Shown: positions 1-9,122 of the stretch, one piece after another
Layout: each line of letters starts with the position of its first letter
How positions within the stretch are numbered: position 1 is the first letter of the stretch
Assembly: GCA_018267925.1 (NCBI GenBank)
Contig: JAFDXO010000187.1
Coordinates: forward strand, 1-51,583
Reading direction: 5' to 3'
Length of the DNA: 51,583 nt
Origin: Bacteroidota bacterium
GTDB lineage: Bacteria > Bacteroidota > Bacteroidia > Chitinophagales > Chitinophagaceae
Translations under genes and position numbers: made by a program
The notes under the pieces: model-generated
Seen by the model: the letters and a program-made list of their open reading frames with translations, nothing else
Database searches by the model: none
What the model was told of the DNA's origin: nothing

Positions 1-1
1 T

Positions 2-1057
2 GAATATATTAATTCCATAGCCTTACAGCCGGATGGTAAAATTGTATCGGTCGGGATAAGGCAAACCCCCGAAGATGCTATCCAGGTTGTGAGGTATCTG
101 CCGGATGGCAGTTTAGATAGCAGCTTTGGCAATAATGGGGAAGTTTATTATGACTGGACTTGGGGTGTTTTCCATTATCCTACTGCTAATGACATTGCGG
201 TATTGTCTAATGGCAAAATAGTAGTTGGAGCTACGACACAAATAGATGCGAATGGGAAATATTGTTTTACAGCTCTGCGCCTGCTGCCTAACGGTAGTTT
301 AGACACATCCTTCAACCATAGCGGCATGGCATATACGGATATAGGCGGTTGGCTGGCTTATTGCAAGGCAATGCAGTTGCAGCTGGATGGCAAAATATTA
401 TTGGCAGGATATTCAGACAGTATCACTGTAGTACGCTTTGACACTACCGGCAAATTGGATAATAGCTTTGGTACTGGAGGTATGGTAAAGCTTTCGCAAG
501 GCAAAGGTGGCAACACGCTTACATTGCAACTAGATGGAAAAGCACTGGTAGGGGGAGAAGCAAATACAGATTTTATTATTTATCGGTTAATGCCCGATGG
601 CAGTATAGATGCAAGTTTTGGAACAAATGGTTATATTCAAAACAAAATATTGAATAAGGAAACACAGGTAAATGGAATTGTTGTTCAATCAGACGGGAAA
701 ATTGTAATGAGTGGCGGAACTTTAGATAGTACAAACTATTATGCACACCCTTTTTTACTGCGCTACCTTCCTAAAGCTACTGGCGTTAAAGAAATACCAT
801 TTAATAAAAATGATTTCAACATCTTCCCTAATCCTGTAAATGATAAGCTAACGATTGCTTACCCGAACGATCAGGGAGTGATGGTGGATATTTGTGTGTA
901 TGATGTTATGGGAAGAAAGTTGGTAAGCAAGGAAAGTCAATATTTTAAAAGCTCGTCTGTAACGATACCCGTATCAACCTTTGCACCGGGTGTTTACTTT
1001 ATCAGCATCACCAATAATAAAGGATTAAGTGAACAGTTTAAATTTGTAAAACAATAG
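2..1057 (+). CDS. Delta-60-repeat T9SS cargo protein, 5' end outside window
   Basis: The reading frame is open from base 2 and runs off the left edge. The GTG at 89 is internal, because the same residues occur mid-protein in the paralogue downstream. The visible part holds about five delta-60-type repeats, each with a pattern like LQPDGKILxxG followed by LPDGSLDxSFGNNG; these are thought to form a beta-propeller-like fold. The last 80 or so residues are a T9SS type A sorting domain (FNIFPNPVNDKLTIAYP, then GVYFISI, ending FKFVKQ). The protein is therefore expected to cross the outer membrane by type IX secretion and to be released or surface-anchored. Its specific role is unknown. It is followed by a strong terminator and a near-duplicate gene. 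Confidence 0.85.
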   Translation, partial: EYINSIALQPDGKIVSVGIRQTPEDAIQVVRYLPDGSLDSSFGNNGEVYYDWTWGVFHYPTANDIAVLSNGKIVVGATTQIDANGKYCFTALRLLPNGSLDTSFNHSGMAYTDIGGWLAYCKAMQLQLDGKILLAGYSDSITVVRFDTTGKLDNSFGTGGMVKLSQGKGGNTLTLQLDGKALVGGEANTDFIIYRLMPDGSIDASFGTNGYIQNKILNKETQVNGIVVQSDGKIVMSGGTLDSTNYYAHPFLLRYLPKATGVKEIPFNKNDFNIFPNPVNDKLTIAYPNDQGVMVDICVYDVMGRKLVSKESQYFKSSSVTIPVSTFAPGVYFISITNNKGLSEQFKFVKQ

Positions 1058-1068
1058 ATTGAGAATCA

Positions 1069-1103
1069 CCCACGGGGAACACCATTCCCTGTGGGTAATT
1101 TTT
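1069..1103 (+). terminator. Rho-independent terminator
   Basis: An 11-bp stem pairs CCCACGGGGAA (1069-1079) with TTCCCTGTGGG (1085-1095) through one G-U pair, with a 5-nt loop, followed by TAATTTTT. It lies 12 bp after the stop at 1057 and separates the two paralogues. Confidence 0.8.
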
Positions 1104-1121
1104 ACTTTAAAAATTTAGACT

Positions 1122-2606
1122 ATGAAAAAGATTCTATTCCTCATTGTTGTGCTATGTCTATTCGCCATTAGCACTTTTGCACAAGTATATTCTGGTTTAG
1201 ACCCTACTTTTGGGAATAATGGTGCTTACACAATTGACTCATGTGTTTTTAATAACATTGTTGTTCAGTCTGATAAGAGAATCACTATTCTAGGAGGCAA
1301 GTATTATATAATGCGTCTTTTTGAAAAGGGCACTATTGATCAAAAATTTACAAACAATTCCATGAATATAATACAGCCATTTTCTGCTCAAAGTTTCAAT
1401 ACTATTTGTCTTCAGCCCGACGGGAGAATACTTTTAGGGGGTGGAACTGCGAAGGACTTACTATTAATCCGACTCAAGACAGACGGTAATTTAGACAGCA
1501 GTTTTGGCAATAACGGCATAAAAATTACCGGCTATCCCGGATATGAATATATTAATTCCATAGCCTTACAGCCGGATGGTAAAATTGTATCGGTCGGGAT
1601 AAGGCAAACCCCCGAAGATGCTATCCAGGTTGTGAGGTATCTGCCGGATGGCAGTTTAGACAGCAGCTTTGGCAATAATGGGGAAGTTTATTATGACTGG
1701 ACTTGGGGTGTTTTCCATTATCCTACTGCTAATGACATTTCGGTATTGCCTAATGGCAAAATAGTAGTTGGAGCTACGACACAAATAGATGCGAATGGGA
1801 AATATTGTTTTACCGCTCTGCGCCTGCTGCCTAACGGTAGTTTAGACACATCCTTCAACCATAGCGGCATGGCATATACGGATATTGGCGGTTGGCTGGC
1901 TTATTGCAAGGCAATGCAGTTGCAGCCGGATGGTAAAATACTGTTAGCGGGTCATTCGGACAGTATAACGGTTGTGCGTTTTGATACTACCGGAAAGTTA
2001 GATAACAGTTTTGGCAGTGGTGGCATGGCAAGGTTGTCTCCCGGCTCCGGCAATGCACTGGTACTACAAACAGGGGGAAAAATATTAATCGGGGGTAGTA
2101 GTGCAGATACTGCATTCTTGATATGCCGCCTGTTGCCCAATGGCAGCCCGGACAACAGTTTTGGCAATCAGGGAAAAATTTCGACAAAGGTATTAGACAA
2201 GAAGAATACAATCAATGGATTAGCCGTACAGCAGGATGGTAAAATACTTGCCTGCGGCGAAGGTGAAAAATACCCATGGCCTAATAATTATTCAACAGCC
2301 GTCTTATTGCGGTATAACGAAAACGCTACCGGTGTGGAAGAAATGCAAATTAATCAAAATGTTTTCCGCATTCACCCCAACCCGGCAACGGATAGGCTAA
2401 CGATTGCTTACCCGAACGATCAGGGTGTGATAGTGGATGTTTGTGTGTATGATGTTACGGGAAGAAAGTTGGTAAGCAAGGAAAGTCAATATTTTAAAAG
2501 CTCGTCTGTAACGATAACCGTATCAACCTTTGCACCGGGTGTTTACTTTATCAGCATCACCAACCATAAGGGATTAAGTGAACAATTTAAATTTGTAAAA
2601 CAATAG
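1122..2606 (+). CDS. Delta-60-repeat T9SS cargo protein (complete paralogue)
   Basis: A 494-residue secreted protein. Residues 1-20 form a signal peptide (MKKILFLIV... ending STFAQ). Residues about 25-400 hold roughly seven delta-60 repeats with the LQPDGKI...GGG / LxxDGxLDSSFGNNG signature. Residues about 415-494 form a T9SS type A sorting domain (FRIHPNPATDRLTIAYP, VYDVTGRKL, FAPGVYFISI, FKFVKQ). ATG 1122 is chosen because it gives an intact signal peptide directly after the preceding terminator. Export through Sec and then T9SS is a family-based prediction; ligand and role are unknown. The middle repeats differ from the upstream copy while the flanks are near-identical. Confidence 0.88.
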   Translation: MKKILFLIVVLCLFAISTFAQVYSGLDPTFGNNGAYTIDSCVFNNIVVQSDKRITILGGKYYIMRLFEKGTIDQKFTNNSMNIIQPFSAQSFNTICLQPDGRILLGGGTAKDLLLIRLKTDGNLDSSFGNNGIKITGYPGYEYINSIALQPDGKIVSVGIRQTPEDAIQVVRYLPDGSLDSSFGNNGEVYYDWTWGVFHYPTANDISVLPNGKIVVGATTQIDANGKYCFTALRLLPNGSLDTSFNHSGMAYTDIGGWLAYCKAMQLQPDGKILLAGHSDSITVVRFDTTGKLDNSFGSGGMARLSPGSGNALVLQTGGKILIGGSSADTAFLICRLLPNGSPDNSFGNQGKISTKVLDKKNTINGLAVQQDGKILACGEGEKYPWPNNYSTAVLLRYNENATGVEEMQINQNVFRIHPNPATDRLTIAYPNDQGVIVDVCVYDVTGRKLVSKESQYFKSSSVTITVSTFAPGVYFISITNHKGLSEQFKFVKQ

Positions 2607-2668
2607 AGGAAATATAGCCTGCAAGGAATTTAATCCTTATACGTTTCTCACCTTAAAAATGAAACTAT

Positions 2669-2734
2669 ATGAAAAAGATTCTGTTTGTAGCTACTGCTCT
2701 TTTATTATACCATGGGGCTTTTACGCAAACCTAA
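2669..2734 (+). pseudogene. Orphan signal peptide: truncated remnant of a T9SS cargo gene
   Basis: A 21-codon ORF starts MKKILFVATALLL and stops two residues after a plausible AFTQ cleavage site. It is a complete Sec signal peptide of the same style as the genes on either side (MKKIL start, Q at the cleavage site) but has no mature protein. No open frame continues after the stop. The simplest reading is a third family member reduced to its 5' end by deletion or by an early stop. A short translated peptide cannot be excluded. Confidence 0.5.
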
Positions 2735-2794
2735 CCTGCCATTCAACATTTTTTAGCAAACATAAATCACCTTAACACTCTAAAAATTTGAATT

Positions 2795-3769
2795 GTGAAA
2801 AAAATACTGCTTATTCTTTTATTCTCCTGCTGCTATAAATTTTCCTTAGCGCAAACTGTTTTTGCCACAGACAGTTCTAATTGGCATTTTGAAATGACTT
2901 ATGGCTCATTTCATTGCTATGTGGCAGGTGAAACCGTGATACAAGGCATTCATGCCAAAATAATTAAACAGATTGCCTTAGTTAAGCAACCTTATTTCGG
3001 ATTGGGGCTTCAAGTATTTGGATTGCCCACGCTATATGTATATACGGCATCAGATACAACCTTTGTTTACAACCCTACATTTAATCGCTTTACTCCGCTC
3101 TACATTTTTACGGCACAAGAAGGCGACAGTATTTGCCTACCTCTGCTTCGGGCAGGAGGTGGCACGTCCTATTCCGGGCCTCTGGGCGATAGCACATTCT
3201 GCTTTGTAATAGACTCTATACGAATGGTAAAATATGATACAGCTACCCTGAAAACATTTTATACGCGGAGCTACACTAAAACAAATACCATAAAATTAAA
3301 TTGGGGAACACCCCAAAGAGGTGCTTATGTCGAAAGAATAGGTTCCGTCTTTACTGGGCTAATCCCTTCTTGTTCTTTTGGCTCTCCCGATGCTTCTTGC
3401 GTTTCCCTTGCTACAGATAATGCTCAGGGTGCAGGGTCTTTGCGCTGCTTTAGAGATGCTGCCTACGATATAAAATTGGTAATCAATGATTGTGAAAATG
3501 GGGGAATAAGTGTGTCTATTCCTGAGGACAAGCTAAGTAAAATAACTATTTCACCCAATCCTGCCAACCAACATATATATGTTGATAATCTAACGGAGAA
3601 AGACATACTAAAACTTTGTCTTTATTCTTCTGATGGCAGGCTGCTCCGCTCGGTGTCGCACTCCAACAAGATGGAGATAAGCGGTTTAGCCGATGGTATT
3701 TATTTTCTTAAATTATATCCTGACAAAAGCCCGATTCCGATCACAAGTAAAATTCTGATTCAGCATTAA
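2795..3769 (+). CDS. Secreted T9SS sorting-domain protein
   Basis: A 324-residue protein starting at GTG 2795; this start gives a clean signal peptide (residues 1-19, KKILLILLFSCC... ending SLAQ) and no in-frame ATG fits as well. The central region (about 20-240) has no domain I recognise and is rich in aromatic and threonine residues. The last 75 or so residues have type A sorting-domain features (ISPNPANQHIYVDNL, LYSSDGRLLRS, LADGIYFLKL). It is probably exported by type IX secretion. It lies downstream of the delta-60 pair in the same direction and is closed by a terminator at 3794. Confidence 0.8.
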   Translation: MKKILLILLFSCCYKFSLAQTVFATDSSNWHFEMTYGSFHCYVAGETVIQGIHAKIIKQIALVKQPYFGLGLQVFGLPTLYVYTASDTTFVYNPTFNRFTPLYIFTAQEGDSICLPLLRAGGGTSYSGPLGDSTFCFVIDSIRMVKYDTATLKTFYTRSYTKTNTIKLNWGTPQRGAYVERIGSVFTGLIPSCSFGSPDASCVSLATDNAQGAGSLRCFRDAAYDIKLVINDCENGGISVSIPEDKLSKITISPNPANQHIYVDNLTEKDILKLCLYSSDGRLLRSVSHSNKMEISGLADGIYFLKLYPDKSPIPITSKILIQH

Positions 3770-3793
3770 AGCCACCTTAAAAAAATAAATTCA

Positions 3794-3824
3794 GGAGCTA
3801 TCTGTTTAGGCAGCTCCTTTTTTT
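3794..3824 (+). terminator. Rho-independent terminator
   Basis: GGAGCT (3794-3799) pairs with AGCTCC (3812-3817) around a 12-nt loop, followed by a run of seven T. It lies 24 bp after the stop codon at 3769. Confidence 0.75.
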
Positions 3825-3878
3825 ATGCCTTATTTGTTGGGTTAATGGATACTGTTCCAAGGTCAAAGGTTTTTTTCG

Positions 3879-3886
3879 TAAATTTG
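3879..3886 (+). promoter_or_regulatory. Putative Bacteroidota -7 box (TAAATTTG)
   Basis: It matches the TAnnTTTG consensus 21 bp before ATG 3908. About 25 chance matches are expected in a window this size on both strands, so position is the main support. Confidence 0.45.
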
Positions 3887-3907
3887 TAGTGTGAAAACAA
3901 CACAAGA

Positions 3908-4897
3908 ATGATTATTGCAAACCCTATATACGACACCGTTTTTAAAAGAATGATGGAAAACGAACGAGTAGCCAAGTTTTTCATAGGAACACTTTTAGAG
4001 CAGGAAATTGTAGCCGTAGAAGTAAAACCGCAAGAATTTACTTGGATGGACGATTTAGACCAAGACGACCCGAAAGTGCAGCAATACATCAACGCAAAAC
4101 TAAAAGAGCGCCTGTCTATCAATATTTACCGTGTTGATTTTATTGCTACCATAAAAACAGAAGCAGGCGAATACAAAAAAGTATTAATAGAAATTCAAAA
4201 GGCAAAAAATAAAATTGACTTAATGCGTTTCCGTAGATATTTGGGCGAGCAATACAAAAAAGAAGACCAAATAAGCAACGAAAAAGCAGTTTTGCCAATT
4301 ACTACGATTTACATTCTCGGTTTTACACTCCCCGAAATTGAAACCGCTTGCATCCGTGTAGAAAGAAACTATAAAGATCTAATCAATAAAACCATAATCG
4401 AAAAGAAATCAGACTTTGTAGAAAAACTGACACACGACAGTTACATCGTTCAAGTGGATAGAATTACAAACCGCTTTCAAACACGCTTGGACAAACTATT
4501 GAGCGTTTTTGAGCAAAGTAATTTCATTGACGATCGAAAAATCATCAAACAATTTCCTCACCCAACCGATACGGAGGACGTTAAGATTCTGACAGATATT
4601 TTACACCACAGCGGCTCAGACCCCGATGAACGCAAACGAATCGAAGATGAACAAGAAGCATGGAGAACAATAAATGCAATGTTTGGATATAAAGAGGAAG
4701 CATTCCTAAAAGCACTGCAGGAAAAAGATAAAATTCTTCATGAAAAAAATATAGCCCTTGACGAAAAGGATAAAGCCCTTGACGAAAAGGATAAAGCCCT
4801 TGACGAAAAGGATAAAGCCCTTGACGAAAAGAACCGATTGAATGCTGATCTATTGCAGCAACTTGAAGAGCTAAAACGCAAATTGGGCGAAAGATAG
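3908..4897 (+). CDS. Rpn-type PD-(D/E)XK nuclease family protein
   Basis: A 329-residue protein related to the Rpn recombination-promoting nuclease / PD-(D/E)XK family transposase group. It begins with the family's usual NPIYDTVFKRMM segment. The nuclease core is visible as D77 (RVDFIAT) and E95-x-Q97 (KVLIEIQKAK), followed by the R(F/Y)RRYLGEQY segment. In the family these enzymes cut DNA and some raise RecA-independent recombination. Residues about 275-329 form a charged coiled coil built from repeats of DEKDKAL encoded by 21-bp direct repeats. It stands alone with its own likely promoter and terminator context. Members are often horizontally moved and multicopy. Activity here is inferred from the retained core residues. 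Confidence 0.8.
   Translation: MIIANPIYDTVFKRMMENERVAKFFIGTLLEQEIVAVEVKPQEFTWMDDLDQDDPKVQQYINAKLKERLSINIYRVDFIATIKTEAGEYKKVLIEIQKAKNKIDLMRFRRYLGEQYKKEDQISNEKAVLPITTIYILGFTLPEIETACIRVERNYKDLINKTIIEKKSDFVEKLTHDSYIVQVDRITNRFQTRLDKLLSVFEQSNFIDDRKIIKQFPHPTDTEDVKILTDILHHSGSDPDERKRIEDEQEAWRTINAMFGYKEEAFLKALQEKDKILHEKNIALDEKDKALDEKDKALDEKDKALDEKNRLNADLLQQLEELKRKLGER
4754..4831 (+). repeat. 21-bp tandem repeat, 3.7 copies, inside the Rpn gene
   Basis: The unit GCCCTTGACGAAAAGGATAA plus A starts at 4754, 4775 and 4796, with a partial copy at 4817-4831. The copies are identical at the DNA level, encode the heptad DEKDKAL in frame, and extend the C-terminal coiled coil by one heptad each. Confidence 0.95.
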
Positions 4898-5138
4898 CGG
4901 CACAAGCAAATTTTGGAACTATGCTCATTAGCGTAAATTCAGAAGATAGATTTCGGCAGCTTTTGAAGCAATAGCTGGAATACATATTGCAGTCCTAGCG
5001 ACAACCGTTTTGACATTCGCCTATTGTCGAATGGGTGTTTAACGAGAGAATTTTTCTTTCAAATTTTTTAGCTGCTTACGAACACTTTTATGCTTAACAA
5101 ACGATTAAGCACTACATTTATCTAACAATATTTTTCCC

Positions 5139-6797
5139 ATGACCCCGCGTGCATTTGTATTTTTATGTTTAGTGAGTTGCTCTTTCTTTGCTTGTAAAAA
5201 CGACAACGGAAAAAGCATCAAAAAATTAAAAAGTTTTACACAAAGAGATCAAACTATTACACCCGAAAATGCTTTTACAGACTTGTTTCTGGACAGCATG
5301 AAATTGGAAACATTTATCCAATCGGAACATCTTGATACTATTGATGCACAACACATTCGCAGTTTCTATAACAGCCGTAATTATCAATTTGCTTGGTTTA
5401 ATAAGTCCGGACTCAACGAACAAGGACTATCATTTTGGAATCTGTTGAATAGTTTTATTTCCTTGTCAAAAGACAGCTTTCTCTTTGATAAAAAGTTAGC
5501 TAAAGAGATGACTGAATTTGTCAATGTAGATTCCGGCTTACAATTGAACAAAAACAACTTCACTAAGACTGAATTAAAATTAACTCGACAGTTTTTCATC
5601 TATGCCAATGTAGCGTATGCCGGTCGTGTCAATCCTGAAGAGCTACAATGGTTCATTCCAAGAAAAAAAATTGATGCTTTGGCTTTGTTGGATTCTATGG
5701 TGAGCCACAACGGCAAGTTTAGTGAGCAATGGGAACCCGTAAATGCTCAATATCAGGCACTTAGAAAGGAATTGATCCGGTTTAGAAATATAGCAGACAA
5801 AGGTGGCTGGCAACCCATTCTATGGGAAAGTAAAAAGATTATTCAACCCGGAACAGAAGATGCCGAAATTGTTTTGTTGAAGCAACGACTGTTTATTAGT
5901 GGAGATCTGGCACAAAATGATTCAACAAATTTGTATGATTCTACCCTGCAACAAGCGGTAAAAACAGCACAGCGACGTTTTGGTTTTCGTGAAGACGGCA
6001 TTGTAAATGAAGCCTTGATAAAGGAGTTGAATGTGCCGGCAAAGTTGCGTATCGAACAAATATTGATCAATATGGAAAGGATGAGGTGGCTACCCGAAAC
6101 GGCTGCCGCCAATCGGATTGTTGCAAATATTCCCGAGTTTAAGCTTCATGTTTATGAAAATAACAAAGAGGCTTTTAGCATGAATATAGTAGTGGGTAAA
6201 GAAGGTACAGGTACCGTTATTTTTAATGATATTCTGAAATACATTGTATTTAGCCCCTACTGGAATGTGCCAAGCAGCATTGTAAAAAAGGAGATTATGC
6301 CTGCTATGCGTAGAAATCCCAATTACCTTGCACGAAATAATATGGAGATAACCGGAAAGTCCGGCGGCATACCGATTATCAGACAAAAACCCGGCGGTAA
6401 AAATTCATTAGGTCGTGTCAAGTTTTTGTTTCCCAACAATTATAATATCTATTTCCACGACACGCCGGCTAAAAGCCTTTTCAGTCGCGAAAAGCGTGCA
6501 TTTAGCCACGGTTGTATGCGCTTGTCGGAGCCAAAGAAATTAGCCGAGTATTTGCTTCGTGACCAACCCGAATGGACTGAGCAAAGAATAGATTCAGCAA
6601 TGAATCTTCACAAAGAAAAATGGGTAACGTTGAAAAATCCATTACCTGTTTTTGTTTCCTATTTCACGGCTTGGGTGGACAGTGATGGGTTGCTGAATTT
6701 TAGAGATGATATTTATGGACACGATAAAAAAATGGCAAACCGTATGTTTGTACAATCTGCCACTCTTTCCAATGATAGTACGGTTATCCAGCGTTAA
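5139..6797 (+). CDS. L,D-transpeptidase family lipoprotein (YcbB/LdtD-like)
   Basis: A 552-residue predicted lipoprotein with lipobox SFFAC near residue 19. The order is an N-terminal L,D-transpeptidase scaffold region (about 60-280), a short peptidoglycan-binding segment (DGIVNEALIKELNV) and a YkuD catalytic domain (about 315-510). The catalytic motif is SHGCMRL with the nucleophile at C459 and the upstream histidine in YFHDTPAKSLF. The family forms 3-3 cross-links in peptidoglycan or attaches proteins to it. The length compares with about 615 residues for E. coli YcbB. The stop overlaps the convergent aldo/keto reductase gene by 4 bp. A hairpin, GCTTAA/TTAAGC, lies upstream near 5092-5110. 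Confidence 0.88.
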   Translation: MTPRAFVFLCLVSCSFFACKNDNGKSIKKLKSFTQRDQTITPENAFTDLFLDSMKLETFIQSEHLDTIDAQHIRSFYNSRNYQFAWFNKSGLNEQGLSFWNLLNSFISLSKDSFLFDKKLAKEMTEFVNVDSGLQLNKNNFTKTELKLTRQFFIYANVAYAGRVNPEELQWFIPRKKIDALALLDSMVSHNGKFSEQWEPVNAQYQALRKELIRFRNIADKGGWQPILWESKKIIQPGTEDAEIVLLKQRLFISGDLAQNDSTNLYDSTLQQAVKTAQRRFGFREDGIVNEALIKELNVPAKLRIEQILINMERMRWLPETAAANRIVANIPEFKLHVYENNKEAFSMNIVVGKEGTGTVIFNDILKYIVFSPYWNVPSSIVKKEIMPAMRRNPNYLARNNMEITGKSGGIPIIRQKPGGKNSLGRVKFLFPNNYNIYFHDTPAKSLFSREKRAFSHGCMRLSEPKKLAEYLLRDQPEWTEQRIDSAMNLHKEKWVTLKNPLPVFVSYFTAWVDSDGLLNFRDDIYGHDKKMANRMFVQSATLSNDSTVIQR

Positions 6798-7783
6798 TAT
6801 TCAGGATGTGCCGGTTTGGTTTGCATGATGGTTTCTATTTGCTCCATCACATCAACGGTTAATTTTGGTAGCAATTCAAGCGACTTAAAATTATCATTAA
6901 GCTGTTGAGGTTTGGAAGCTCCTAATATGGCACTGGTTACGTTTGGATTTTTCAAACACCAAGCAATAGATAAACAAGCTGGCGTTGTTTCTAATTCTTG
7001 GGCTAAGACACTAAGTTTTTTTACTCGCTCTATACGATCTTCATTCAAGGTCTTATCACGAAGCCAGCTAAACCCTTCCAATCCCATTCGAGAATCAGCT
7101 GGAATTCCGTTGTTGTATTTCCCGGATAACAAGCCGGAGGCAAGTGGACTCCAAATGGTTGTACCCATGCCAAGATTGCGAAAGATAGTATAGTAATCTA
7201 CCTCCATTTTATATCTTTCAAAAAGATTGTATTGAGGTTGTTCCATAGCCGGAGGCTCTAACCCCAATTGACGAGCTATCAAGTGCGCTTCCACTATTTC
7301 AGCACCGCTCCATTCGCTGGTTCCCCAATATAAAATCTTGCCTTGTTGAATGAGCGTGTTCATGGTGCGAACGATCTCTTCCATAGGTGTATTTTTATCG
7401 GGACGATGACAGTAATAAAGATCGAGATAAGAAAGTTGAAATCGCTCTAATGCCTCGTGGCAGGCTTCTACAATATGTTTCCGACTAAGTCCTTTTTCAT
7501 TGGGTTTATTTTCGGGTCCATGCCATCCAAAGAATACTTTGCTGGAAACAAGATAGCTGCTACGGTTCCAATTTTTCTTTTTCAGAATCCGCCCCATCAT
7601 TTTTTCTGATTCACTACGAGAATACACTTCGGCATTGTCGAAAAAATTGATGCCGTTGTCATAAGCTATTCCCATCAATTCATCAGAAATTTTATCGTCC
7701 ACTTGTTTACCAAAAGTTACCCAAGATCCTAAAGAGAGGGCACTGAGTTGGAGTCCTGTTTTACCCATTCTTCTATATTCCAT
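6794..7783 (-). CDS. Aldo/keto reductase (Kv-beta / YghZ-like)
   Basis: A 329-residue NAD(P)H-dependent oxidoreductase of the aldo/keto reductase superfamily. The catalytic tetrad is visible as D49, Y54, K82 and H126 (DNAEVY, SSKV, YYCHRPD). The start MEYRRMGKTGLQLSALSLG is typical of the group. The full (beta/alpha)8 barrel length is present, with the C-terminal cofactor-binding stretch SAILGASKPQQL. It resembles potassium-channel beta-subunit-like reductases such as YghZ, which act on small aldehydes; the substrate here is not known. It is convergent with the L,D-transpeptidase gene, overlapping it by 4 bp. Confidence 0.9.
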   Translation of the reverse strand: MEYRRMGKTGLQLSALSLGSWVTFGKQVDDKISDELMGIAYDNGINFFDNAEVYSRSESEKMMGRILKKKNWNRSSYLVSSKVFFGWHGPENKPNEKGLSRKHIVEACHEALERFQLSYLDLYYCHRPDKNTPMEEIVRTMNTLIQQGKILYWGTSEWSGAEIVEAHLIARQLGLEPPAMEQPQYNLFERYKMEVDYYTIFRNLGMGTTIWSPLASGLLSGKYNNGIPADSRMGLEGFSWLRDKTLNEDRIERVKKLSVLAQELETTPACLSIAWCLKNPNVTSAILGASKPQQLNDNFKSLELLPKLTVDVMEQIETIMQTKPAHPEY

Positions 7784-7827
7784 AATAGTTAGTTTTGCGT
7801 AGGTTAAGAGGAGGATATTTATTTCGA

Positions 7828-9069
7828 TTAAATAAGGTAAACTACAAGCCCATCACGGAGTTTGGGTTCAAACCAGGTGCTTTTTGGGGGCATTACATTG
7901 CCACTGTCTGCAATGTTAAAGAGTTGCTGAATACTGACCGGAAAGCAAGAAAAAGCAACAGCCATATTTCCTTCGTTTACACGTTTTTCCAATTCGCCCA
8001 ATCCACGAATACCACCCACAAAATCAATTCGCTTATCCGTGCGTGGATCATGAATGTCAAGGACTTTTGATAAGATTTTGTCTTGTAGGATCGTTACATC
8101 TAAGATGCCGATCGGATCGTTAGAAATCGCAGTTGGTTTTGCTGTCAGCTTATACCAAGTTCCTGAAAGGTACATGCCGAATTCATGTGCCTGTTGTGGC
8201 TTGTAAGCTATTTTACCCACTTCAGAAATATCAAAGTTTTCTTGAAGAGAAGTAAGAAATTCTTGATTACTTAATCCATTCAGATCTTTTGCTACTCGGT
8301 TGTAGTCCATGATCTTTAGTTGGCTTTCAGGGAAAATGGCTGTAATGAAATAGTTGAATGATTCATCACCAGTAACAGACATACCTGCATTTCGCATTTC
8401 TGTACATACTTTGGCGGCAGAAGCAGCACGATGGTGTCCGTCTGCGATGTAGGTTGCATCTACTTCTTCATTAAAAATTCGGGTCACGCTAGCTACTTTA
8501 GCATAATCATCCATCACCCAAAAAATATGTCTGATGCCATCTTCGGCGGTAAAGTCATAGGTTGGGATGTGTTCTGCCTTCCAGTCGTTTATGATAGATT
8601 GTGCATTTTCGTTATCTCGATAAGCAAGGAACACAATGCCTGTTTGAGCACGTGTTGTGCGTATATGATTGATGCGATCTAATTCTTTTTCCGGTCTTGT
8701 AAATTCATGTTTTTTGATGATGCCATCAAAGTAATCATCGCACGATGATCCGCAAATCAATCCTGTTTGAGATCTGCCATCCATAATCAGTTCATAGATA
8801 TAGTAGCAAGGTTCTTCATCTTGAACCATGATCTGATCTGCAATCAATTGATCCAAATTTTCTTTTGCTTTTTCATACACTTGCGAGCTATGAACATCTA
8901 CCGTTTCAGCTAAATCAATTTCAGATCGGGTTACGTGATAAAAATGAAAAGGCTCTTTTTTATATTGCCTCGCTTCCTCTACACTCACTACATCATAAGG
9001 CAGTGTTGCCAATCGGGGTGCAATGTTTTTTTGGGGTCGTAGTCCTTTAAAGGGGATAATCTTGGTCAT
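7828..9069 (-). CDS. DUF1015 family protein
   Basis: A 413-residue cytoplasmic protein with the DUF1015 hallmarks: an N-terminal IIPFKGLRP and LPYDVVSVEEA stretch, RTRAQTGIVFLAY in the middle, YIADGHHRAASA (about residue 205), and a C-terminal RIDFVGGIRGLGELE segment. The biochemical role of the family is unsettled. It lies 53 bp downstream of serC on the same strand. In many Bacteroidota I recall a serC-serA-DUF1015 order, so a link to serine metabolism is plausible, but serA is absent between them here. The start ATG 9069 matches the conserved MTKIIPFKGLRP beginning. Confidence 0.88.
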   Translation of the reverse strand: MTKIIPFKGLRPQKNIAPRLATLPYDVVSVEEARQYKKEPFHFYHVTRSEIDLAETVDVHSSQVYEKAKENLDQLIADQIMVQDEEPCYYIYELIMDGRSQTGLICGSSCDDYFDGIIKKHEFTRPEKELDRINHIRTTRAQTGIVFLAYRDNENAQSIINDWKAEHIPTYDFTAEDGIRHIFWVMDDYAKVASVTRIFNEEVDATYIADGHHRAASAAKVCTEMRNAGMSVTGDESFNYFITAIFPESQLKIMDYNRVAKDLNGLSNQEFLTSLQENFDISEVGKIAYKPQQAHEFGMYLSGTWYKLTAKPTAISNDPIGILDVTILQDKILSKVLDIHDPRTDKRIDFVGGIRGLGELEKRVNEGNMAVAFSCFPVSIQQLFNIADSGNVMPPKSTWFEPKLRDGLVVYLI

Positions 9070-9122
9070 GCTTTAATTTAGTGGCTTACAAATTGTATTG
9101 AGTGCAATTAGTGCCTGTTTAG

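Larger units (their letters stand above)
1..2606 (+). repeat. Tandem gene duplication with mosaic divergence
   Basis: Bases 1-383 match 1544-1926 almost perfectly, and bases 845-1057 match 2394-2606 almost perfectly. The middle part (about 384-844 against 1927-2393) is clearly diverged and differs in length by 6 bp. Two adjacent paralogues thus share near-identical ends of the compared region around a diverged core. Confidence 0.9.

Noticed and set aside
4754..4831. Possible CRISPR-like array
   Set aside because: The 21-bp units are contiguous with no spacers, are in frame and encode a coiled-coil heptad.
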